A stretch of DNA of 12,556 nt from an uncultured bacterium (lineage in GTDB: Bacteria > Actinomycetota > Coriobacteriia > Coriobacteriales > Coriobacteriaceae): contig CAJMRP010000058.1 of the NCBI GenBank assembly GCA_905215765.1, forward strand, positions 1-12,556, given 5' to 3'. A model generated the notes under the pieces. The model worked only from the letters and a program-made list of their open reading frames with translations. It ran no database searches and was not told the DNA's origin. Positions 6,699 to 12,522 of this stretch are shown here, in pieces (the first letter of the stretch is position 1; each line of letters opens with the position of its first letter). The position numbers and the translations under genes are program-made.

Positions 6699-6749
6699 CT
6701 GTCCCCTTTGCACCAAAATGGTGCAGATTAACCTGTCCCCAATGCACCA
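6699..6749 (+). repeat. Second repeat unit with CTGTCCCC cores (word TGCACCA)
   Basis: Two 17-base direct copies, CTGTCCCC-TT-TGCACCA (6699-6715) and CTGTCCCC-AA-TGCACCA (6733-6749), differ at two positions. TGGTGCA at 6719-6725 is inverted and pairs with either TGCACCA. It follows the 6607-6687 palindrome almost directly, so the whole 143-base tract is repeat-derived. Confidence 0.8.
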
Positions 6750-6816
6750 AGCGTGTCGCGGGGGCCGCGTTGTGACACAATGGCGTTTGTTCGATTCGTT
6801 ATGCGAAAGGCCAACT

Positions 6817-8037
6817 ATGGCAAATAAGAAAAAGAACTCCGAGGCCGCGCCGACGCCCGAGCAGCAGGCCCGCGCTGCCTCCAGCTCTCGCAAGAAGCAG
6901 CGCAAGACGTACGTGTCTAAGACCGTCAAGATCGTTCTGGTGGTCATCGGCGTGCTGGCGATGCTGCTTTCTGTCTCGGCGATGGCGTGCTCCGGCCTTA
7001 TGTCGCAGGCCGAGGACACCTCGGGCTACAAGCTGACCGGCGGTGTTGCTGCCACTATCAACGGCACCAACCTTACCGAGGACACCGTGACCAAGCAGAT
7101 CATGAGCATGCGCACGTCCTACGGCTACACCAAGGATGAGGATTGGGCGCAGTATCTGGTTGACAACGACCTCACGCCCAAGAAGTACCGCAAGCAGCTC
7201 ATCGACTCCTACACGCAGCAGATTCTGCTTCAGCAGGCACAGAAGGAGAACGGCGTGACGGTGTCGGACGAGGAGGTCGAGAAGGCTTGGAAGGACGCGT
7301 GCAAGAGCGCGGGCGGTGCCAAGGCCTTTAAGAAGACCCTCAAGACCTACGGCTATACCGAGGACACCTACAAGGATTCGCTCAAGGAGAGCCTGGCGCA
7401 GCAGAAACTCAAGGATGCCGTGGCGCCCACCAGCAAGCCCAAGGACAGCGAGATCGTCGATTACATCAACGAGAACCTGTCTAACTACAACGATGCTCGC
7501 CGCTCGTCGAACATCCTGATCAAGGTTGATTCCGACGCATCTGACGAGGACAAGGCCGCCGCCAAGGCCAAGGCGCAGGAGTGCCTGGACAAGATCAACT
7601 CCGGCGAGCTGAGTTTTGAGGATGCTGTGAAGCAGTACTCCGACGATGCCGGCTCCAAGGATAAGAAGGGCGATGTGGGCTGGGACAAGCTCACCACCTT
7701 CGTCGACAGCTACCAGGCGGCGCTCGAGGGGCTCAACAAGGGCGATGTGAGCGAAGTCGTCGAGTCGACCTATGGCTACCACATCATCAAGTGCACCGAC
7801 TACTTCCATGTCGATAATCAGGTCGATGACATCAACCAGGTGCCCAAGGCCATCAAGAAGTACGTCTCCAACGTGGTGAAGACGCAAGCGGCCAGCACTG
7901 CGTACAGCGAGTGGCTGGAGCAGTACAAGAAGGATGCCGACATCACCGTTAACCCCATGCCCAAAGACGTGCCATACAACGTCAGTCTGAAGGGCGTCAC
8001 CAAGAGTTCGACCGACGATTCGTCGACGACTGAGTAA
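6817..8037 (+). CDS. Membrane-anchored peptidyl-prolyl isomerase, parvulin/SurA-PrsA type
   Basis: This 406-residue extracytoplasmic foldase would catalyse proline isomerisation and chaperone secreted proteins. It has a Lys-rich cytosolic tail (1-36), a hydrophobic segment at 37-57, a SurA-N-like helical region at about 75-225 (ATINGTNLTEDTVTKQI; YTQQILLQQAQKENGVTVSDEEV) and a parvulin domain at about 229-328 (RRSSNILIKV, INSGELSFEDAVKQYSDD, GDVGWDKLTTFVDSYQAAL, STYGYHIIKC). The acidic Ser/Thr-rich C-terminus is probably disordered. The start is the ATG with AAAGG 6 bases upstream; an earlier in-frame ATG at 6718 would encode repeat DNA and is unlikely. Cys58 in SAMAC sits at the end of the hydrophobic stretch but lacks a normal lipobox, so it may be anchored by an uncleaved helix. 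CACAAT at 6776-6781 is a possible -10. It is probably co-transcribed with the next gene. Confidence 0.85.
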   Translation: MANKKKNSEAAPTPEQQARAASSSRKKQRKTYVSKTVKIVLVVIGVLAMLLSVSAMACSGLMSQAEDTSGYKLTGGVAATINGTNLTEDTVTKQIMSMRTSYGYTKDEDWAQYLVDNDLTPKKYRKQLIDSYTQQILLQQAQKENGVTVSDEEVEKAWKDACKSAGGAKAFKKTLKTYGYTEDTYKDSLKESLAQQKLKDAVAPTSKPKDSEIVDYINENLSNYNDARRSSNILIKVDSDASDEDKAAAKAKAQECLDKINSGELSFEDAVKQYSDDAGSKDKKGDVGWDKLTTFVDSYQAALEGLNKGDVSEVVESTYGYHIIKCTDYFHVDNQVDDINQVPKAIKKYVSNVVKTQAASTAYSEWLEQYKKDADITVNPMPKDVPYNVSLKGVTKSSTDDSSTTE

Positions 8038-8042
8038 TCATG

Positions 8043-8068
8043 GGGCGGTGCTCGCGCGAGTGCCGCCC
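8043..8068 (+). promoter_or_regulatory. Hairpin between the foldase and YqeY genes
   Basis: GGGCGGTGCTCG and CGAGTGCCGCCC pair throughout if two G:T pairs are allowed, around a very short loop. CACACTATT follows with no T-run, so termination is doubtful. It lies six bases after the foldase stop and just before the GAGGAGG of the next gene. Confidence 0.55.
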
Positions 8069-8091
8069 ACACTATTGAGGAGGATTTGCAG

Positions 8092-8535
8092 ATGACCAAC
8101 GAAGAGCTGCAGAAGGAAATGATCGCGGCCATGAAGGCCAAGGACAAGGTTCGCCTGTCCATCATTCGCCAGGTTAAGGCCGAGGTGAAGAATATCGAGG
8201 TTAACGAGCGCCGCGATGTGACCGAGGAAGACGTCAACAGCATGATCAAGCGTCTGATTAAGCAGACGAGCGAGACGCTGGAGATGTCTATCAAGGCCGG
8301 CACCGACCAGGAGCGTACCGACAACCTGACCGAGCAGGTCAAGATTCTAGAGAGCCTGCTGCCCGCGCAGGTTTCGGGCGAGGAGCTCGAGGCTCTGATC
8401 GAGCAGGTCATCGCCGAGTTGGGTGCCACGTCCAAGAAGCAGATGGGCCAGGTCATGGGCGCACTCGGCAAGGCCACCGGCGGCAACTTCGACAAGCCGG
8501 CAGCAGCAAAGATCGTCGGCGCCAAACTCGCATAG
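8092..8535 (+). CDS. yqeY: GatB/YqeY domain-containing protein
   Basis: The 147-residue, all-helical protein matches the stand-alone YqeY family in length and layout. An N-terminal helical region (TNEELQKEMIAAMKAKDKVRLSIIRQVKAEVKNIEV) is followed by SLLPAQVSGEELEALIEQVIAELGATSKKQMGQVMGAL and the closing KPAAAKIVGAKL, which resembles the tail domain of GatB/GatE. That domain binds tRNA in the amidotransferase, but the role of free YqeY proteins is not established. The ATG at 8092 has GAGGAGG at the right distance; a TTG six bases earlier is too close to it. A strong terminator follows. Confidence 0.9.
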   Translation: MTNEELQKEMIAAMKAKDKVRLSIIRQVKAEVKNIEVNERRDVTEEDVNSMIKRLIKQTSETLEMSIKAGTDQERTDNLTEQVKILESLLPAQVSGEELEALIEQVIAELGATSKKQMGQVMGALGKATGGNFDKPAAAKIVGAKLA

Positions 8536-8564
8536 GGGCCTAGCGGTACATAGTTGATGTTGAG

Positions 8565-8596
8565 GGGGCGTGGCCGTCATGGTCGCGCCCCTTTTT
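8565..8596 (+). terminator. Intrinsic terminator after yqeY
   Basis: GGGGCGTGGCC (8565-8575) pairs with GGTCGCGCCCC (8581-8591) over 11 pairs, two of them G:T. The loop is GTCAT and TTTTT follows directly. It separates the yqeY unit from the amino acid transporter. Confidence 0.9.
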
Positions 8597-8605
8597 GCTG
8601 GGCTG

Positions 8606-8680
8606 GGCGCTCATTGGGGACAGACTTAAATGAGTGCCCAATGAGCAGGTACTCATTTAAGTCTGTCCCCAATGAGCGCC
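8606..8680 (+). repeat. Perfect 30-bp inverted repeat with GGGGACAG core (word AATGAG)
   Basis: Bases 8606-8635 are the exact reverse complement of 8651-8680, with a 15-base centre. GGGGACAG is at 8616-8623 and CTGTCCCC at 8663-8670. AATGAG/CTCATT occurs at 8610, 8629, 8640, 8652 and 8671. CAATGAGCAGGT (8639-8650) is nearly repeated just beyond the arm at 8680-8691. It has no coding potential and lies between a terminator and the next promoter. Confidence 0.95.
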
Positions 8681-8731
8681 AACGAGCAGGTGGAAGGTTG
8701 CGGGTTCTTTACGGGAATGTAGTGCGGGCTG

Positions 8732-8757
8732 CGGAAACGCGGTTCTTTCCGTACAAT
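8732..8757 (+). promoter_or_regulatory. Candidate promoter and operator of the amino acid transporter operon
   Basis: TACAAT at 8752-8757 is a plausible -10 box, 35 bases before the ATPase start. CGGAAA (8732-8737) and TTTCCG (8746-8751) form an inverted repeat abutting it. GGTTCTTTMCG occurs twice, at 8703-8713 and 8741-8751. No convincing -35 is seen, so an activator or repressor site overlapping that position is possible. Confidence 0.4.
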
Positions 8758-8792
8758 AGTTCAACTCGTGTAAACGCAGGGAAGGGACATTC

Positions 8793-9524
8793 ATGGCAGA
8801 CATGATCGAGATCAAGCATCTCAACAAGTACTTTGGCGACCTGCATGTGCTCAAAGATATCAATCTCACCGTCAAGCGCGGCGAGAAGCTCGTAATGATC
8901 GGGCCTTCCGGCTCGGGTAAGTCGACGCTCATCCGTTGCGTCGATTATCTGGAGGAGCCCACGTCGGGCGAGGTCGTCATCGACGGTACGCCGCTCACCA
9001 AAAAGAATCACCTGGAGATGGCTCGCAAGTATAGTTCCATGGTGTTTCAGCAGTTCAACCTGTATCCCAACATGACGGTGCTCGGCAACCTGACGCTCGC
9101 GCCCATCAAGCTGCAAAAGAAGAGCAAGGAGGAGGCGACCGAGATCGCCATCGCCGCGCTCAAGCGCGTCGGCATGGCTCATAAGGCCGGCGAGTATCCG
9201 CAGAATCTCTCGGGTGGTCAGCAGCAGCGCATCGCCATCGCCCGTGCCCTGTGCACCAAGCAGCCCATCATCCTGTTTGACGAGCCGACCTCGGCACTCG
9301 ACCCCGAGATGGTCCAGGAGGTTCTGGACGTTATGATTGAGCTCGCGCAGGAGGACATCACCATGATCTGCGTGACGCATGAGATGGGCTTTGCGCGCCA
9401 GGTGGCCGACCGCGTCATCTTTATGGAGGACGGTCGCATCCTGGAGGAGGGCACGCCCGAGCACTTCTTCGATAACCCCGAGAACCCGCGCTGCCGCGAG
9501 TTCCTGTCCAAGATTCTGCACTAG
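8793..9524 (+). CDS. Polar amino acid ABC transporter, ATP-binding protein (GlnQ/HisP type)
   Basis: This 243-residue protein is the ATPase that drives the importer encoded by the next three genes, at the inner face of the membrane. All nucleotide-binding motifs are intact: Walker A GPSGSGKST (37-45), Q-loop VFQQFNLYP (84-92), ABC signature LSGGQQQR (139-146), Walker B IILFDEPTSALDP (159-171) and the switch His196 in VTHEMGFA. The FQQFNL...N(M)TVL segment and the THEMGFAR motif are characteristic of the glutamine/glutamate/histidine/arginine class. GGGAAGGG lies before the ATG. The substrate cannot be read from this subunit. Eight bases separate it from the binding protein gene. Confidence 0.96.
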   Translation: MADMIEIKHLNKYFGDLHVLKDINLTVKRGEKLVMIGPSGSGKSTLIRCVDYLEEPTSGEVVIDGTPLTKKNHLEMARKYSSMVFQQFNLYPNMTVLGNLTLAPIKLQKKSKEEATEIAIAALKRVGMAHKAGEYPQNLSGGQQQRIAIARALCTKQPIILFDEPTSALDPEMVQEVLDVMIELAQEDITMICVTHEMGFARQVADRVIFMEDGRILEEGTPEHFFDNPENPRCREFLSKILH

Positions 9525-9532
9525 GCGCGGTG

Positions 9533-10408
9533 ATGGACATGACGGATATGACGAGGGCGGCCGTGTCGCGCCGTCACTTTTTGCAGCTGGCTGGCGCCGG
9601 CATGCTTGCGCTGACGGGGACCGCGCTTACTGGTTGCGGCAACTCCACCAGCGGCGAGGGCTCTGACAAGGGGTCCAAGCTTGCGGCCATCAAGTCACGC
9701 GGCCATCTGAATGCCGGCGTTAAGAAGGACGTTCCCGGCTACGGCTATTACGACACCGCCAAGGGCCGCTTTGAGGGCATGGAAGTCGATTTGTGCTACC
9801 AGATCGCCGCTGCCGTCTTTGGCGTGAGCTACAAGGAGGCCCGCGCCCAGGAGCTTGTCGAGTTTACCGACGTAACGCCCAAGACGCGCGGCCCGCTGAT
9901 CGATAACGGCCAGCTTGACGTGGTCGCAGCGACCTACACCATAACCGACGAGCGCAAGAAGAGCTGGGATTTCTCGACGCCGTACCGCACCGACTACGTG
10001 GGACTCATGGTCAAGAAGCGTTCGGGTTTTACCTCGATTGAGGACCTGGACGGCAAGATTATCGGCGTGAGCCAGGGTGCTACCACGCAGAGCCTGATCG
10101 AGCAGATGATCAAGGACAACAGCTTTAGCTGCAAGCCCGAGTTTAGGGCCTTTAGCGGCTACCCCATCATCAAGAGTTCTCTCGACGCCGGCAATATCGA
10201 CGTCTTTGCCATGGACCGCTCCACGCTGGCCGGTTACATGAACGAGACCGTTGAGCTGTTGCAGCCCGAGGTCAAGTTTGGCGAGCAGGGCTACGGCGTG
10301 GCGACCAAGAAGGGCTGCGACCTTTCGGCCGTGGTCGATCAGGTGATTTGCGATCGCCTGGCCGACGGCTGGCTCGACCAAGAGGTCAAGACCTGGGGTC
10401 TTGTATAG
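9533..10408 (+). CDS. Amino acid ABC transporter substrate-binding lipoprotein with Tat-type signal
   Basis: This 291-residue family 3 solute-binding protein captures substrate outside the cell. The signal has a twin-arginine motif (VSRRHFLQLAG, Arg13-Arg14), a hydrophobic stretch and a lipobox (ALTGC, Cys35), so it is predicted to be a Tat-exported lipoprotein. A Ser/Gly-rich linker leads to the SBP_bac_3 domain (IKSRGHLNAGVKKDVPGYGYYD, GRFEGMEVDLC, TPKTRGPLIDNGQLDVVAATYTITDERKKSWDFSTPY). Arg119 is the likely carboxylate-binding residue. Homologues bind glutamate, glutamine, aspartate or other polar amino acids; I cannot choose between them. The start is uncertain: GTG 9530, ATG 9533 or ATG 9539 are all possible, with only a weak AGGCG upstream, so coupling to the ATPase gene is likely. 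Confidence 0.92.
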   Translation: MDMTDMTRAAVSRRHFLQLAGAGMLALTGTALTGCGNSTSGEGSDKGSKLAAIKSRGHLNAGVKKDVPGYGYYDTAKGRFEGMEVDLCYQIAAAVFGVSYKEARAQELVEFTDVTPKTRGPLIDNGQLDVVAATYTITDERKKSWDFSTPYRTDYVGLMVKKRSGFTSIEDLDGKIIGVSQGATTQSLIEQMIKDNSFSCKPEFRAFSGYPIIKSSLDAGNIDVFAMDRSTLAGYMNETVELLQPEVKFGEQGYGVATKKGCDLSAVVDQVICDRLADGWLDQEVKTWGLV

Positions 10409-10433
10409 GCGCATCGTCCAAGGAAGGAATCAA

Positions 10434-11180
10434 ATGCTCGAAGGATTATTTGACGCCGACCGTTGGTCGACGACATTTCAAAACATGGGGCCCTTCTGGG
10501 AGGGCTTTGGCGTGACGCTACAGGTAGTCGTTGCCGGTCTGCTGCTGTCGCTGGTGCTGGGCACGCTACTGGGCGTGTTCTCTACCACTCGCTCGCGCGT
10601 GCTGCGCGCCATAAGCCGCGTGTACGTGGAGTTTTACCAGAACACCCCGTTGCCCGTGCAGGTGCTCTTTATGTACATGGCCGGTCCGCAGTTTTTGCAG
10701 GCCATAACCGGTGCCGACCAGCCGGTGCGCATTGCGCCGTTCGTGCTGGGCTTCTTGGGTGTGGGCCTGTATCACGCGGCCTACATTTCGGAGGTCATCC
10801 GCACTGGTATCGAGGCAGTTCCGCGCGGCCAGATGGAGGCGGCCCAGAGCCAGGGCTTCACCCGTGCGCAGGCATACTGGTACATCGTGCTGCCCCAGAC
10901 ATTCAAGATCATTCTGCCGCCGCTGTGTAACCAGGCGCTCAACCTGGTCAAGAACACGTCGGTGCTGGCGCTCGTGGCCGGCGGCGACCTTATGTACCGT
11001 TCCGACAACTTTGTGAGTCTGTACGGTTACCTGCAGGGATACATCGTCTGCTGCCTTATGTACTTCATCATCTGCTTTCCGCTCGCCATGCTGGTGCAGT
11101 GGCTCGAGCGCCGCTCCAAGGAGCGTCCGCGCGGCGTGAGCCTGGCCGAGCTGGGGCTCGACAACGTAGAGGAGGCCTAG
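10434..11180 (+). CDS. Amino acid ABC transporter permease, first subunit
   Basis: This 248-residue inner-membrane protein of the His/Glu/Gln/Arg permease family has membrane segments at about residues 26-50, 74-90, 100-122, 155-182 and 200-223. The ATPase-docking EAA loop is EAVPRGQMEAAQSQGFTRAQAYWYIVLPQ (127-155). FYQNTPLPVQVLF (68-80) is the other hallmark. The start at 10434 is set by AAGGAAGG 6 bases upstream; a longer frame from 10401 overlaps the previous gene and lacks a site. It should pair with the second permease as a heterodimer. GAGGAGG near its 3' end serves as the ribosome site of the next gene. Confidence 0.95.
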   Translation: MLEGLFDADRWSTTFQNMGPFWEGFGVTLQVVVAGLLLSLVLGTLLGVFSTTRSRVLRAISRVYVEFYQNTPLPVQVLFMYMAGPQFLQAITGADQPVRIAPFVLGFLGVGLYHAAYISEVIRTGIEAVPRGQMEAAQSQGFTRAQAYWYIVLPQTFKIILPPLCNQALNLVKNTSVLALVAGGDLMYRSDNFVSLYGYLQGYIVCCLMYFIICFPLAMLVQWLERRSKERPRGVSLAELGLDNVEEA

Positions 11181-11183
11181 CGC

Positions 11184-11822
11184 ATGGAAATCTTCAACGC
11201 GACCAACCTGCTCTACATTTGGGGCGGCTTTGTTAAGACAATCGAGGTCTCGGCGCTGTCGATTTTTTTCTCGCTCATCTTTGGCACGGTGCTGGCGCTC
11301 GTTAAGAGCTATGCGCCCCGTCCATTCCGTATTTTGGTGAGCGCCTATATCGAGCTGTTCCGTTGCACGCCAAACCTGCTGTGGATTCTGTTTATCTACT
11401 TTACGGTGCAGGGTTTGGATATTGTGATTTCGACCATCGCCTTTACGCTGTTTACCAGCGCTGTTATGGCCGAGATTGTGCGCGGCGGCCTCAACTCGAT
11501 TCCGCGCGGCCAGTTTGAGGCAGCGCAGAGCCAGGGCTTTGGCTTCTTTGCCACCATGCGCTACATCATTCTGCCTCAGACGTTTAAGACGATCATTCCA
11601 GCGCTGTTTAGCCAGTGCACGACTGTCATCAAGGACAGCTCGTATCTTTCGGGCATTAACGTGGCCGAGCTCATGTACACGGCAAACGTGGTGATGGCCC
11701 ACGCGATCGACCTGTCGCAGGTGCTTATGCTCTACGGCCTGGTGTTTGCGATGTACTTTGTGCTCAACTTTGGTATCTCGCTGCTGGTTCGCGCATATCA
11801 GAGGCGAATGGTGGCAGCGTAG
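11184..11822 (+). CDS. Amino acid ABC transporter permease, second subunit
   Basis: The 212-residue membrane protein is homologous to the preceding permease. It has ELFRCTPNLLWILFIYF (57-73) and the EAA loop NSIPRGQFEAAQSQGFGFFATMRYIILPQ (103-131). About five hydrophobic segments are visible. It starts three bases after the upstream stop, using the GAGGAGG inside that gene, so translation is tightly coupled. Two distinct permeases imply a HisQ/HisM-like heterodimer. A hairpin begins one base after the stop codon. Confidence 0.95.
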   Translation: MEIFNATNLLYIWGGFVKTIEVSALSIFFSLIFGTVLALVKSYAPRPFRILVSAYIELFRCTPNLLWILFIYFTVQGLDIVISTIAFTLFTSAVMAEIVRGGLNSIPRGQFEAAQSQGFGFFATMRYIILPQTFKTIIPALFSQCTTVIKDSSYLSGINVAELMYTANVVMAHAIDLSQVLMLYGLVFAMYFVLNFGISLLVRAYQRRMVAA

Positions 11823-11823
11823 A

Positions 11824-11854
11824 ATGTGGCAAAGGGACAGCCCCTTTGTCACAT
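11824..11854 (+). repeat. GGGAC-core hairpin between the second permease and kinase-like gene
   Basis: ATGTGGCAAAGGG pairs with CCCTTTGTCACAT: 13 pairs with one G:T and loop ACAGC. GGGACAG spans the stem top and loop. There is no T-run. The next gene's AGAAAGGA follows within a few bases, so the hairpin could separate expression of the transporter and the kinase-like gene. CAAAGGGACAG is one G short of the 12-mer at 12511-12522. Confidence 0.8.
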
Positions 11855-11870
11855 AGAGAAAGGAATCGCG

Positions 11871-12494
11871 ATGAGCGATCTGGAGAATAAGAAGAATCCT
11901 GTGGTCATTACCATCGCGCGCGACTTTGGCGCCGAGGGCCACGAGATTGGCCGCATGCTTGCCGACGAGTTGGGGATTCCGCTGTACGATAACGAGCTGC
12001 TGGTACGTGCGTCGCTGCGCGCGGGCGAGTCGCTCGATAAGATGGCCGCCTATGATGAGCGTCTGGCCGTGGAGAACATGGCGTTTCTGCCCGACCGCTA
12101 CGATGCGCGTTCGTACTCGGATAAGTTGTTCCAAAAGATGAGCCAGGTGATTTTGGATCTGGGCGAGACCGAGAGTTGCATTATCGAAGGCCGTCTGTCC
12201 GATTACCTGCTGCGCAACAACCCCAACCACATTGCCGTGTTGGTGACCGCACCCTTTGAGGACCGCGTCGAGATTGTGCGCAAGAAGCGTGGCCTTAACA
12301 AAAAGAAGGGCGCCAAGCTGGTCAAACAGCAGCAGAAGGCGCGCGAGGCGTTCTATAAGCGCTACAGTGCCGGAAAGTGGAAGATGACGAGCGGCAAGGA
12401 CATCGTCGTCAACCGCGCCAAGCTGGGCCGCGAGGGTTGTAAAGACGTTATCGCCGCTGCCTACCGCTACAAGGTGGCGCAGCTCGAAGACTAA
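11871..12494 (+). CDS. Cytidylate kinase-like family protein
   Basis: The 207-residue protein matches the 'cytidylate kinase-like' group (Cytidylate_kin2 type). It opens with VVITIARDFGAEGHEIGRMLADELGIPLYDNELL (11-44), corresponding to the family's ISRxxGSGGxxIGxxLA strand-loop-helix. A second core strand is CIIEGRLSDYLL and a third is HIAVLVTAPFEDRVEIVRKKRG. The loop has no Lys of a classic Walker A, which is usual for this group, and here it reads GAEG instead of GSGG. True substrate and activity are unknown. It starts at the ATG with AGAAAGGA upstream; an earlier in-frame GTG at 11826 lies in the hairpin and is rejected. It is probably the last gene of the transporter operon, though not clearly related in function. 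Confidence 0.82.
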   Translation: MSDLENKKNPVVITIARDFGAEGHEIGRMLADELGIPLYDNELLVRASLRAGESLDKMAAYDERLAVENMAFLPDRYDARSYSDKLFQKMSQVILDLGETESCIIEGRLSDYLLRNNPNHIAVLVTAPFEDRVEIVRKKRGLNKKKGAKLVKQQQKAREAFYKRYSAGKWKMTSGKDIVVNRAKLGREGCKDVIAAAYRYKVAQLED

Positions 12495-12510
12495 CCGGTC
12501 GAAACCACCA

Positions 12511-12522
12511 CAAAGGGGACAG
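12511..12522 (+). repeat. CAAAGGGGACAG core, half-element at the IS junction
   Basis: The 12-mer CAAAGGGGACAG is the exact reverse complement of 6699-6710, and matches 11830-11840 apart from one G. No second arm is visible because the IS end begins at the next base. Confidence 0.7.

Noticed and set aside
6718..6816. Upstream in-frame ATG extending the foldase by 33 residues
   Set aside because: The extension would be encoded partly by repeat DNA and has no ribosome site; the ATG at 6817 has AAAGG at the right distance.
6600..8700. Possible CRISPR array in the repeat-rich gaps
   Set aside because: Repeats are palindromic words at irregular spacing with no uniform repeat-spacer periodicity and no cas gene.
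11826..11870. GTG start extending the kinase-like protein through the hairpin
   Set aside because: It lies inside a 13-bp stem and lacks a ribosome site, while AGAAAGGA serves the ATG at 11871.
10566..12230. 554-codon minus-strand open frame across both permeases and part of the kinase-like gene
   Set aside because: Its length is explained by third-position GC bias in three real plus-strand genes; the translation is His/Gln/Arg-rich with no fold signature.
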